Below are positions 9,564 through 22,212 of a stretch of DNA of 64,000 nucleotides, one piece after another (within the stretch, counting starts at the first letter, position 1; the number at the start of each line of letters is the position of its first letter). A program made the translations under genes and the position numbers. The stretch spans positions 38,354,054-38,418,053 of the forward strand of contig NC_092460.1 in NCBI RefSeq assembly GCF_047495875.1, in the 5' to 3' direction. A model generated the notes under the pieces. The model searched no databases. It had not been told where the DNA came from and saw only the letters and a list, made by a program, of their open reading frames with translations. The stretch comes from Pithys albifrons albifrons (lineage: Eukaryota > Chordata > Aves > Passeriformes > Thamnophilidae).

Positions 9564-12500
9564 AAAGATCTAATGGGTTTTGTTTCAAATTCCACAATCT
9601 GAGGATGACCTTTTCAACAAGGCAAATTTTTCTTTAAACTCCTTACCTACTTCAGTTGGAATAGGGCCATTGACAGCACTGTGCAGTTTGTTTTAATTAG
9701 AGAAAACACACTCTACTTCTGGAGCCAGTTTCTAAATAACACCCTTTCTCCCACCACTACTCCAGCCTTATGTGAGTAATAAATCAATCACACAAACATG
9801 CTGAAATTATAGGGTAGGGGGCAGAATAAATCTACAGATCAGTAACAGACCGACTGGGTTAATAGAGTCTCACTGAATTATTTGATAAATGTAACGGCCC
9901 TGAAAATAGATGACTGACAAATACCTCCAAAATATTCTCTCTTAAATAGCTATGAACCATACAGGTTTTCTGTACTCTAGGTGGTCAACTGAACTGAAAC
10001 AGCTCTCTAGACATTCAGCAGGATGTTCCTACAAAACCACGTCAAGGTGCAAAAAGCTGTCAGTGGTTTTGCTGTAACAGATAACCCAACACCACCCAGT
10101 TTATAGCAATGCCTGTGTTTCTTGCTTACAAGCCTCCATATCCATTAGCAGAAATTTGGCAAGATCCAGTAAACTACTTAATTGCCCTGTTGCTATGGTT
10201 CTGCAAAGTGATGACTACAGACTTCTCCTTTGATCAAGACTCCGACACTTCCCTAACTACAACTGGGATGATAAAGGTATGTTTTTTAAGGAACTCCTGG
10301 TATCAGAAGTTTCAGTTCCCTTCTCAGCCAACTCAGAAAACAAAACAGAGCCAAATCTAGAAGAGATGAAAAAGTTTCATCAAGATTTCACAGTAAATCT
10401 GTTCTTTCTTGTAGACTGACTATATAAATCCTTATATAAACAGAACTCCCAACTAACTTTGCTAGACACAGGAAGGAGATGAGGGACAGACTTTGGGATC
10501 AGGTGGCAACAAATGACAGAGGAATATTATTGATTTGGGATGAGTTTCCTTTCACTGAGGGAATATAATCCACCCAGATCTTTTTGACTACTTAGTTTAA
10601 CTACTACTAAACAGAAATCCTAAATTAATGCAAAGGAGTAATTACTGACAAGCACAAGCATTTACATCAGCTCATTTCTGTTTTTTTCTGTGGAAACAAA
10701 CCATGAGCATTCCACAGTCATACATAGTCCCCATGCTGCAGCTGCAACTCTGTAAACCACTATGGAGGTTTGCAAATGAAAGGTCAGTTAAAACCTAAGG
10801 TCTTGATTTGAACACTTAGTACAAAGTTGTGAAGTGCAAATAATTTCATTGGTTTTATCCAATACTTACTAAAACCTTTCTAGTTAAATCACACCATAAC
10901 AGGACAGGTGAATGTTTCTTATGTTCATTCCATGCTATGCTGGTTTCTCTTCCTCCTCCCTGTCTTCATATTTCTTTCAACCATATGTCAAACCAGAGAT
11001 GTGATCAAAATTAGATAAGACAAATCAGCAGTAAACATGGTAGTTACTGATTTAATCTGGGGAAGAGTAAAAAAGTTAAGCAGAAACAGCAATTACTAAG
11101 AAATAAGTTTTGAAAATGCAAGCATGGTTCTTCATTCACATCAACACATCTCCCTTCCTCATACAATCCCAGGTTATGCAGCTTTAGCTTTAGGATATCA
11201 TAGCTGGTCAAGTGAAATTTCATCTGTCATTGAGCACATTAAAATCTCCAGATACCCTGCACACTTTTCCCATCCAACAGCCCAGCATCCCCTTTGCTCT
11301 CCTGACACCCACATCTCCTAAACACCCTTCTTTTCCGCAGGGTGCGGGAAAGAGTGGAGAATGCCACCTTCTCCTCCCACCAGCTTTCAAAGTTCACCTT
11401 GAGCAGCTCCCCAGTGCTTACATGACAAACTACAGTAACCAGCCTGTTAGCTGTTTGTAATTACCAGTGGTTCTGTTAGTCAAACAGGCCTGCTTCAGAG
11501 TTGTATTTCCTGCATGCATGTTGAATAGAGCACAGATGTTCCCTCATCCATCCATCCTGTGTCTCAATTTACACATATTTTTAACATACTGGGGGAGGGG
11601 AAGGGGGTGATGTAGATATCAGGAAGTAATCCTTGTATCTCTTTTCATTTGCTCATGAAATTAACATTGAAACAGCCAATTCTGTAATTCCTTTTCATCC
11701 TCACATGTTTGCAGAGATCTGAACCAGGAGTTTTATCTTAATCATCTGGAGATAGCTACCCTTGCTGACAAAGCACATACAGTAACAGAGATCTGACTAT
11801 ACATTTCATAGACAAGGTGGATTAAGTTTGGGTGTGAATTGAAAAGCAAAAGCTGAAGTGCCTGCACTTCTGCAAGGAAAGGGAAACATAAAAGTAGGAG
11901 ACCTTACTGTTAGCTGTAACTTGCTTTTTCTGTATAACTGCCCAAGTATGGAAGCAACACCTGCAAAAGATGAAAGCCCCGTGCATATACAAATTTTAAC
12001 AGTTAAGAACTTAAAAACAAAGCTTACACTGCATTTGTGCTGTGAGGATTTCATACTATTTCTTTGTAAATGTAGTCATGAAACCTAACTTGCAGTTAAA
12101 GAAAAGTGAGAAAGTTGGTGTTCACATCACTTCATGTGTTTCCAGTGATCCTGTCATCTGAAGCTTGATGGAGAACCCCAGCAACTGCTTTTGCCACTTG
12201 AGCCTGGCAGCATAGCCAAGGCAGAGGGAAGAAAAGATTGCGCTGGAGAAGAGGTAATGTGTGCAATCGGGAGGAATGTCTCTGCCATCTTCTCCAATTA
12301 ATGGAGACCAAATTCAAAAGGCCAGAACAGCAGCTTTGCACTTTCACACTATGCAAACAGGTTTTTCAACCAAGTAATCTGAGGGGCTGCAGAACCAAAG
12401 AATCCCACCTGCCACCAATGCCCATCTGACAGCAGATCCTTGGGACTTACTGCATCCTGAGCTCCTAAGGGCCCTTTTTGTGCTGCTGGGGCCCACGCAG

Positions 12501-15500
12501 CACTGCTGCTTGGTCACACCAGCAAATCCACTACCAGCTCAGCTTCACCCAAAACCAGTTTTCAGGAAGAGACACCAGTTTGAGTCTCTGCTCATTTCCA
12601 TATTGCTTACAAGAAATTTCATAATTTTTTTCATTAAGCTTTTGTCAAAGCTTAGTGAAGCTGACCAACAAGTTTTTAAAGCATCTTTTGTGGGTGACAG
12701 GAGAGAGACAGAAAACATGGCAACTCCTAAGAGCTTGGCTTCCCTAAAACTTCAGGCTAAGAAAAGCCTCTGAAGTGTTTAATACAACATCCCTGCACAC
12801 CCAGCTGGCACTGCAGCTCCATGAGCCTCATGCAGGAGGCACAGAAAGATTTGCCTGTGCTCCTGATGGAGACATGAGAGACATTGAATGGGTCTGTTTT
12901 TCACAGGTCATGGAGTCTGCTGGAAAAGATCACAAACAACGTACACTGATAAGAAAAATGCCAACATTTCCTCTGTTAAGTGTCATTCAAATCAGATACT
13001 GCTCCTTTCTCCCCTGCTTTGGATCCTGACTAGTCTGAAGAACCTAAAGGGAGAAATTTGTTTCCTTCAATGAATTCTTGAAAACAGACTAGAAGCTACT
13101 TCCTTTCTTTTCCCACAACACCTGATTGTCTGACAGTACATCAGTGGTAATTCAGCATCAAACAACTATTTTAAAGCAGGGAGTGGAAAAGATCTAAGAC
13201 TCAAGTGGTGAGTCACAAAAAAAAAAAAAGCCTGCATGCATATACTAGGAGGACAGCATTGCAAGGAGGAGACATTGAAGCTTGCAGATTTAACAGACGA
13301 TTCCACCTATGTTAAATCCAGAATTTGCTTCTTCATTAAGGGCACTAATTATTCATAATTTTATATAGCCACATACTAAAAGATATGATCTTGCCATCCC
13401 TTTTTAAAGGAGTATTGCTATCCTTATATTTTTCATTTAATTTTCCTTTTTAAAGTAAAATAAGAATAAAAAAGCCAGGAAATTTTGCAACTCCCTCTAA
13501 AACATAATATTTAGAACCTGTAATTTCAAGTAAGCTTCACCAAAGGTATGCAGTGAGTAACTGATGTTTAGCTTTTTGGTTATTAACATTTCTCCTAAAG
13601 CAATTTAGAATTTGTTACTGTAAACACCGATTAGTGCCACGCAGATAAAGTAACATGACTGAAAACAACACTTAAATATATATATACACAAGCCCTAAGT
13701 CTTATATTTACTTTGCCTCAGAGGATCTTAATGCTGTAACTCATCAGCACTCTCCCAGTCACATTCCTATCGAACATTAAACTGTCTAAAAGCTGCAGTA
13801 TAGATTTTTCCCTTGCTGTAAGGGAAGAAAGCTGTAAACTTTCTGACTTATAAATTTTATGAATCTACAATGTTTCCACTTGGTTTAAACGAGCTGCAGA
13901 CCTCCACAGGCCATTGCAAGTCCTGCATTCCAGCTCAGCTCGGCAGGGACACATGCCATTTTCCATTACATAAGCTCCGGCTGGAGAGCCTGGTCAGGAG
14001 GGCTGCCATCCCATTCCCATCTTGCTCCTCAGCCACACGGTGTCCCTCCACAACATCCACGGTTTCACAGTTTGGGAAAGCCAGCGGTGTTTTCATTCTA
14101 GCGACACTCAGAAAGTGGCCCCATTATGCCAGGTGTTTTACAAGCACAGTAGCAAGGGAAGTTCTTTGCCCTGGAGGGTTTCTGCCTTTGGTAAGACAAG
14201 GTTAACAGGCAGGTTAAGCAAACAAGGTGGGCAGGAATGTGTGAAAATGGGGTCAACCTTCCCCTCCCACCCAAGTGGCATATGCCAAGTGGCAGGACAA
14301 TTAAAAAGAGCATACTGGACACCCACACTTACCCTTTCCGCCTTTGAAGAAAAAAAAAGAAACTACCTTCAGCATAATTTCAGTCAATTAAGTTTCACAA
14401 GCATCCAGAGGCATCCAAAACAAAAGCAAACTTAACAAGTTATTCTTGGGCTTGAGAAATGTTATGAGAGCTCTACTCTAGACAAACTCTGTTCTCTCTC
14501 AAAAGACAGCAGTGGATACACATATGAAAGTAATAAACCCCACTCCCATTCTTCAAGTGCTTAAAACAATCATGGCACTAAATGAACACTGAAAACTGCA
14601 TTTTAAGTACACGGGGTGGGAGGATATTCGCAGAGGACTGGCCGTAGCCAAGGGTAATAGTTTTCCTATGCTCTCATTAAAAATTCATTAGAGGGAGACT
14701 TTTGAAGAGGGTGATTCAGAGCTAATATCCTCCCTCACTCCGGCCTCCTCCCCATCAACAATGGCTGTACTCCATGGGTTACAGGGCCATTTGGGGAATA
14801 TGGCAGTCCTTCGGCAAGACTTTTACCTCTTTCAACAGAGGCTTGTTCCAATGTAATCAACCAGCCAGAATACCAGAACAGCTGGCATCATTGTGCAACT
14901 ACCTCTCCTCCTCTGGCAGGATATTTAACAGCTCATTCTCACTAAACTTATTTCAATTTGCAGATAACCTGATCATTAAATGGATGACTTACAGATAGGG
15001 AACACTCAGAACTTCAGTCAGCCAAACCCATAAGTCATCAAACTCCAAATCCAAACGCTAAAAGATGTCAGGATGTTAGCCAGGAATTGATCAGACAGCA
15101 CAAACCTCATGCCGTCCTTCAGACTAAAGCACATGGCACCCTGTTAACTGATGCATGGGACCACAGAAGTTGGGAATGAAGCTCAGTCTCATAGCCCTGG
15201 TCATTCCAGGACATAGAAATGAGCAGCTTCACCTATAAGAGAATATTATTAAGATTTTCTGCTCCTCTGCCACAGGGAATGGTTTTTCTGGTGAGAAAGC
15301 AGGGAGGGAGCACTGGGCTTTTCTTATTCAGCTTTGCTTTAGGCAAGTAGAGACAGCACAATGGTAAATGTCCTAGAGATACCGGTATTTTTATTCTCAG
15401 ATTTCTTTAAATGGACTTCCAGTGTCAAGTATTTCTAAAAAAATTGCCAGGATAAAGACGACTGCAGAAAAGTTCCTGACTTGCTTCATTTTCCTTGTAT

Positions 15501-18500
15501 CCTTCATGCAACTCTTCCATTTGGTACAGACACTTCGTTAGGTGAGGGACAGGTCAGGAGGAAACAATGATTTGAGAACTTTCAGCAAAAGCATGACCTT
15601 TTGCCACAGTCCCTGGGGAATTACTATTTTGTTTCCAGGGTCTTTGTCCAATCTCACTGAACTCATTCTGTTTGCTCTTTCTTTACATACTCATTCTGCT
15701 TAGGATATCATTGACTGTCTATTGCGTATGTCACCAGCATTTGTCACTGAAATGAAAAGCAATAAGTTTTTTCTCCTTATTACAGTGGCTTTGTGCTCTG
15801 CAGGAGTTTATCAGCTCCTATGAAAGGAGAATCCATTGAATCACATTATGGTTGACATTTTTCATAGGCAGAAGGGTAGCAAGACATTAGTAGGCAATTC
15901 CCTACTTGGGCCTCAATTACCTTTCAACACCACCTTTTCACAGTCGAACCACGGTTTTGAGCAAAAGGGATACAGCTCCCTGGCTCAGTGGTTTGGAAAT
16001 TCAGATGCAGGCCTTTATGCTGGACACCTAGAAAATCTGTAATTCTCTACTGGTAATTCTCTGAATTATACAGATAACCTGTGTAGTAAGTAGCATGCAG
16101 AATTTTATGGACCTCTTTTCAAGACAGCTGCTTCTTCTGACTGAGGGATAGCAGCTCCACCTCCAGCCATGCAGCAAGCTTTCTACAGAAAGATTTAGGT
16201 ACACACAGCCCTGATTATATCTAGATCAGGTGGATCCTATTTAATGAGAGGCATGGAATACAGTCACATACAGATCTACACCTCAGTGTACAGGCACTGG
16301 AGGGGAGGGGTGTAAAACTGTAAAGGAAATTTTAGAAGCTCACAAAAGGCTTCCAGCACCTTTAACTGCCCTTCTGCCCATACACTTTATAAACTGGGAC
16401 ATTATTTAAGTTTTCCATATTAGTTGTTCTTAATGGTATTGAGTACTGTGCTACCTCTAGTCTAAGTGGCAATTTCAGTGACTGACAGAAAAATAACTCC
16501 TTCATTGTTCACTGGCAAAATACATTCTGGTCTTGCAGCATTGAAAAATTCTTAGAAAATTCAGTAAAACTGTTTCTGTGATCCTGCATTACAGTACTTT
16601 GAAGTTTAACTAGTCCTTCTTGGACATTTACCATTGCTCTACATCCACCTGAGTACCACAATTCCTGGCTTTGGTTTCAGTTCAGAGTCATTACAGTGTT
16701 TCAGTATTAGGCCATCACAATTTTTAATGACAGTTTTTAAACAGAGAAAAGTAGGCATTTCTATTTTTTTTTTCAGAAAGCCTTGTGTTTAGATTGAATC
16801 TTCTGTACAAAAAAAAAAGTTTTAAAAAAAAAGTCAACACAAAATAAAAAGCTGTGTTTCATCTTATTCATGGGCAACATTTGAAAGGTAACCTTCATGA
16901 AGACTAAGCCAGATTAGAAGCAGGGAACAGTAAGTGTTTAAGGAAAGTAGAACATGAATGATTTCCATTTGCATAGTGGAATGGAATTTAAGCAAGACTC
17001 TTGATGTTTACTGCCTTAATAATGATCGTTCAAGCAAGAAACATAAGTCAGTCAACTGTTCCTGCAGAGTAAGCAGAAAAATCATAAAAACACTTATCTA
17101 GGGAAAAGGATTCCATGCAAATAAATCCAATACTTAACATATGGAAAGAAGGAATGAAGTGACATCCCCCTGTTTAAATCTTATTTAACTCAGATGAACA
17201 GATGCCATGATGGGAGTGGGATTAAGCCTTTAGTACCCACATTTCAGTATTTTGTGTATTGTTAAAAATTAAGAACCAAAACAAATATTTCAACTCCTGA
17301 AAACATTCCTCACCAGATTCTAAATATTTTTATGAGGTTATGAGCTTGAACTAATTGTTAAGGGTTCCTTTGAGGTCTTTACATTATTTACTTCAATGAA
17401 AAACAACCTCCAGGGAAGAACATACCTTTATGCACCATTTAAATAAAAAACCACCTCACTGAGTGCTCAGTAATGGGGGATGGCAAGAAGAACAGATATA
17501 GGAATTTCGGATATTGTTAATTGCTCCTTATTCTATCTCAACGAAAAATATTTTCCTACCCCAAAATGTTTATTTAAGGTCACTATTTTAAATAAACCAG
17601 ATTTAGTGGCATAAGGAAAACTCAAGTCCAAAGGTTTTTCTTTTTCCACAGTGCATTGACCTCTACTCTCATTACAGGCCATAAACATTTACGTGAGTTC
17701 ATCATCAACTTGCTGAGACAACGTATTTTATCTGGTTTCCTAGAGCCACGTATCAATAAACTAAGAAACTTTCCATAAGACTGAATCTAGCCCATTCTCC
17801 TTCACCTGACATCCCAAAAGGTTTCTTGTGTGTGTATTAAGTAGACAGATTTTTAACAGATGTAAAAAATAAGCACCTAAAATAAGCACTTACCTGAGTA
17901 GATCAGTAGTAAATAATTTCCTTGCATTTCCCTTCTACTCCTCTACTACTGGTTTTAAAGCCAGCAGTAGTTTCTACATTCATAAATAGCCCCATCCTAG
18001 CTATGTAAACAAATAACAAGATGAAATTCTCAAACCTAATCTTTGCCAAGATAAATCCATTTGACACACTCAAATACAAATCCTGCTTTTTATAAGGAAG
18101 ATTTTGATTACATCAGATTGCCTTTTTCTCTCTAACAACCAAAGTAACCCTTGCCAGCTGTACGTGGCTAAGTTCACCTCAGCTAATGTGCACTACTGCC
18201 TTATTTGTGCTTTAAGTAACATTTTCATCTTGAACAGACAATTACCATCTGCTGGAAATGAAAACAAAAAAGTTTCCTATAGTATCATTATGACACACAC
18301 AACTGGTGTTTGCTCAGACTGTGCACTGGGAAGGTGGAGAACACTTCTTTCCTGGTCCTGTCCTTTCCTACAAGAGTCATAGCAAGTCAGACACAACGAG
18401 CACTTCCTTCAGGGAGTCCAGCAGAGGAAAAAGAAGATCAAAGCCTTGTCTCATGCAAGTGAGGGACAGTATAAAGGCCTTGTTAAGGATGTCCCCCAAC

Positions 18501-19520
18501 TCCTCCCTGCCATGAGGTCTAATTCTCAATTCTTAGACAGCTGTTTCTCTTTTTATCACGGAAATTAAGTTGTGAATAGTCTGATTGCTGCATGGAGCTG
18601 TAATCTGCTTCTGGTTATTAAAAAAACCCTCAGGACAGAGGAGCAGAGTTGTGTATTTGAACAATAAAAGGATTTCTAAAGACATGAACTGCTTCTAGAG
18701 TGGGTTTATTTTTTAAATAACAGTTTTCAATTTAAGGGAAAATTAATCACTGACTTCAGCACTCTTACATTAAGCATTTACTGTGCCTGGACACCACGCA
18801 ATTACTTGGTGGCTCATATGAAAGAAGAGTTATTTAATTTAATACTGTAGTCCACCACCCACAGGTGTAATTCTTACCTAGTCAGCAAATAAAACAGAAG
18901 CACTTAATCTAGCCAACGTAAACTACTTAGTTACTCTAAGTACAGCTTCACATGAACACCAAACACACCTCTCAGTGCAGAAATTATTCATTTTCTCTGT
19001 AATCACTTTCAAAATAAAGTAGGAAAACTCCTCTCAGTACCACAAGCTCTCCCCTATCACTTTCATCTGACATCACTACAAACTGCAGTGAAATCCTCTT
19101 GCTAAAAGGAAGCATTTCCCTGGAGTTATTTCCCTTTCTCTTAATTACTCAGTCCCTGAATGTAGTTTTAGCATTTTTCAGAAACTAGGTACACACTTCA
19201 TTAGATCACTAATCCAATCACTGCAATGGATTTCCTACTTATATTCATCATTCCCTCTCCTTTCTGCTTTGGATCTACCTCATGCCTCTCCCTTGTTCCT
19301 TCTTTTGAACACTGGGTCTACTGTTCCATGATAGAAATAATGACACAAACACACTTAAGACCAACTGTCCTAGTTACAGCAGCCAGGACCAGTTTTTCAC
19401 TATGTGGGTGTAACCAAAACTGTGTGTTCTACACCCTCTGTGTAATTTCTGACAAACTGTTAATGGATCACTTTCAGCAGCTGCCCAGGGCACACCTGAC
19501 ACCTCAGGCTACAAGCTGAG

Positions 19521-20163
19521 TGTTAAAGAGCCCTGCGAGGCATGGGAATGTTTCTGTCTCCACGCCAATGACTCAGCTGTGGTAACTCCCCTCCAGGGAG
19601 GCATCAGCACCTTCACACCCAGCCTGAGAGTTCATGTCTGCTAATGGGCTATTAGGGCCTGGCACAACAGGCAGTTGCAATGACCTAGACCATCAAAGAT
19701 TCCAAAACTATTCCATGACTCACAGAATTAAATCACCCATTGTGAAACTCCCCACTCTGGGAGAGGTACTGGGCATCTCCACCTGAACCTGGACATATAC
19801 AATCTTTGGGTTTTGGGACTTTGGGTACCACTTGTCAGATCCAGAGGAAGACCAGAACCTTGACAGGACTGCGACTGCCTCTTTCAACCAGACTGTGACC
19901 ATCATCCTCACCAACAGGTTTTCCTTTCCTTTTACTTTGTACTCAGGAGGACCACGTGGGGCTCAGCACAGGGGCCAACGAACACCATTCTGCTCGTGCC
20001 CCAGGGTGCTGGGTTATGCATCTGGGCTTTGTGGGTTAAAACCAATTTTTCTCTGTATCACTGTATTTATAGCCTTTTCAGTAAATTGGAACTTTGACTT
20101 GTAATCTCTCTTGAGTCAGGTTCATTTCTCCCGCCAGTTTACCTTTAAACCAGCACACCAACA
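19521..20163 (+). mobile_element. Probable solo LTR, avian ERV-L-like
   Basis: A roughly 640-bp block begins TGTTAAAGAGCC and ends near ACACCAACA. It has a GC-richer first half, an AGTAAATTGGAACTTTGACT segment near the end and a TTTACCTTTAAACCAGC stretch, a layout I associate with passerine ERV-L-type LTRs. No flanking duplication could be found by eye and no internal retroviral sequence adjoins it, so it may be a solo or truncated LTR. The boundaries are uncertain. Confidence 0.5.
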
Positions 20164-20254
20164 AATCCTGTACTCTGAGGAGTTGAATTTCTATAGATGC
20201 TTTGACCTGGGATTTAAAAAAAATAATAAAAAATAGGAGAAGACCTAAATAAAG

Positions 20255-20280
20255 TGCTATCACTTTAAAAAGTGATAGCA
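20255..20280. repeat. Short perfect inverted repeat
   Basis: TGCTATCACTTT and AAAGTGATAGCA are perfect 12-base inverted arms around AA. A partial direct repeat (CTTTAAAAAGT) follows at about 20284-20294. Confidence 0.85.
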
Positions 20281-20717
20281 GAACTTTAAAAAGTCACACA
20301 AACTAATCTCCATAACTCTCTGGCAGATCATTTCCCTTGTTCTTAGTGTAATAATTACCAATTCAGTAAGGAAGATATTTTCTTCCTAGCATGTACAATA
20401 CTTAAAAAAACAGGGAAGCACATTTCTTATACTGTTTTTTGACCCTAAAGTAGCAGACACGTAACACCTAAAACACCAGCATTGATCCATTTCTACTTAC
20501 ACAGACTAATGGTGTACCTTGTCCCCTGTAAAATGCAATTTCCAAGTATTATACATATTATGAATGTCACTATATTCATAAAGAACTACTGGAAAGTCTG
20601 TGCTATAACTGAACTTTATATCAGCATTTGTGAAACTGCACTCATCTACTATACCGACAGCTTTTTCATTCTTATCCTTATACCAGTGTTTCATAGGTTT
20701 CTCTTGGTACATCTTAC

Positions 20718-20856
20718 CTGAAAGCAGATACACAGAACCAAAATTCTTCTCCAGTTTGCCTAGGAGCACAGTAAGAAAGCAGTCAGATGAGAGAGAGGTC
20801 ACATCTTTAGAGCTTTGGTCATACACCACCACTTCCTGCTTGAAATCAATTTCAAT
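20718..20856 (-). CDS. DUSP16: DUSP16 second coding exon (rhodanese/CH2 domain, second half)
   Basis: On the minus strand the exon follows TTTCAG (AG at 20858-20857) and ends at a GTAAG donor (20717-20713). Its 139 bases give 46 codons plus the first base of a split glycine codon, which matches the entry phase of the exon at 1309. It encodes residues 79-124, IEIDFKQEVVVYDQSSKDVT followed by SLSSDCFLTVLLGKLEKNFG and SVYLLS. This is the second half of the non-catalytic Cdc25/rhodanese homology domain that positions MAP kinase substrates. Near-identity to known DUSP16 in the VVVYDQSS and LSSDCFLTVLLGKLEK blocks separates it from the paralogue DUSP8, though less decisively than the full protein would. 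Confidence 0.95.
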
Positions 20857-21978
20857 CTGAAATAGAAGCAACTCAGAGTAAACAAGGAGGAAAGTGATTA
20901 GAACCACCACATTATCACTTCCATCAGGGTTCCCACATATTTGCTATTCAGCAGTTCACATAGATATAGATTTCTTATGCAGCTTTACACAAACTAGTTT
21001 TATTTCATACTTCATATGCCTATCAGATTTAATTCCTTGGAGAGTCTGTAAATTCATTATTTTCTGCAGTTTGAAGCACACTCCACAAATTATTTATTAG
21101 GTAGTTTTATGTCACTTGTGAAATGCTGTACTTTCAGTGAGGTTTGTTGATTTAAAAACTAAGGTTTTTAGAAGAAGGCCCTGCCTCAGTTTCTGCTTCT
21201 GGGGAGTTCGTACATAAACAAAAAAGAGATCATAAACTTCCTCTAAGCCACACAGATTTTGGTAACCTGTACAACTTTATGTATTGGAAAAAAAAAATCA
21301 TCATCATGTTTAACATGTCAAAGCAAGAACATAGTAGATTATTTTTGTACCAAAGCACATGAAACAAATACCAATAGATAAGAAAAAAACCCCAAATCCT
21401 TCATACTTTAATTTGAAATAGCTTAGCTATTTTCTTTTCACTGATAACACTATTTGGAAAAAACCCACATCCCTCCCCCCAAAAAACCAAATAAACAAAA
21501 CCCCAAACCTGTTGAACTGCTCTCATGAAAAGAATTTTAAACAGCAAGTAGAAGCCAGGATTGACAGAGATGCAGTTTCTTTGCAAATCATATGACTGCT
21601 TGCTGCTAAGCAATCCCTATCACCACAGACTCCAAAGAATCCTTCAGAGTTTAGGGGGAGAATGTTTCCTCCCTTAATCCATTTGAGGGTCTGTGCTTTG
21701 CAAGACATAAGAACCCTGAGAACACTCTTTTTCTAAATCCCTCCATATTACTGTGTCACTTAGAAAAGAGCAGGCTACAAAGAATCTCAACAATAAATTT
21801 AATAATAATCAATATCCTCTTTATTCAGGTACGATCTCAGCTAAATTCAGTCCCCTTAGTCTTGTTTGGTTTTGTGTTTTGTTTGGTTTTTTTTAAGAAA
21901 TACCTAAGGAAAATTACAAGTTGCTTTCCAGCAACTCCTTTAAACAAATACAAGGAATAAGAGGAAAATGACCCCTAC
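20857..21978 (-). other. DUSP16: DUSP16 intron between first and second coding exons
   Basis: This 1.1-kb phase-0 intron has donor GTAGGG (21978-21973) and acceptor TTTCAG (20862-20857). The sequence is AT-rich with A/C-rich runs near 21.45-21.5 kb and no other recognised feature. Confidence 0.9.
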
Positions 21979-22212
21979 CTTGTGTTTTGCTGCTGAATGC
22001 TGAATGAGCTCTGTAATCAAAACCTTATCCTGCTGCAGCCTCCGCTTCATAAGCTTGGAACAGTTGATGTTGATGGCGTCCAAGATGTGGGACGTATTGT
22101 ATTCCACAAAGGGGCGGCTATCAATCAGTAGCAATTTTTCTGTACCGCTCTCCAGCAAAGCCACCAGCTTCTCAGCGACAATGAGTTGAGTCCTGATCAT
22201 CTCATCGGCCAT
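21979..22212 (-). CDS. DUSP16: DUSP16 first coding exon (start codon, MAPK-docking motif)
   Basis: The exon encodes residues 1-78, beginning MADEMIRTQLIVAEKLVALL and ending QHSAAKHK at a GTAGGG donor. The start at 22212 has a good Kozak context (G at -3, G at +4) and matches the family start. An in-frame ATG 48 bases upstream exists but probably falls in the 5' UTR or intron. The segment is the first half of the rhodanese/CH2 domain. The basic cluster MKRR (55-58), followed by LQQDKVLI, is the kinase-interaction motif that docks JNK and p38. DSRPFVEYNTSHI (31-43) is the rhodanese signature. Two GCA codons near the end give AlaAla where I remember a single Ala in the human protein; this needs an alignment. 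A candidate acceptor (TTGCAG, AG at 22256-22255) would add about 42 bases of 5' UTR, but its pyrimidine tract is poor. Confidence 0.95.

Larger units (their letters stand above)
1310..20717 (-). other. DUSP16: DUSP16 intron between second and third coding exons
   Basis: This 19.4-kb intron is bounded by a GTAAG donor at 20717-20713 and an AG acceptor at 1311-1310, both on the minus strand. It contains the ERV at 1520-6092, a CR1 3' end near 9.3-9.6 kb and a probable solo LTR at 19.5-20.2 kb. The rest, about 6.1-9.2 kb and 9.6-19.5 kb, is AT-rich sequence with short simple repeats (for example an AAAC/AAAT run at 7596-7620). I see no gene in it. The open frames there are short and lack recognisable domains. 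Confidence 0.85.

Noticed and set aside
20630..20860. Plus-strand frame of 76 codons
   Set aside because: It is the antisense of the DUSP16 exon at 20718-20856.
22004..22189. Plus-strand frame of 61 codons
   Set aside because: It is the antisense of the first DUSP16 coding exon.
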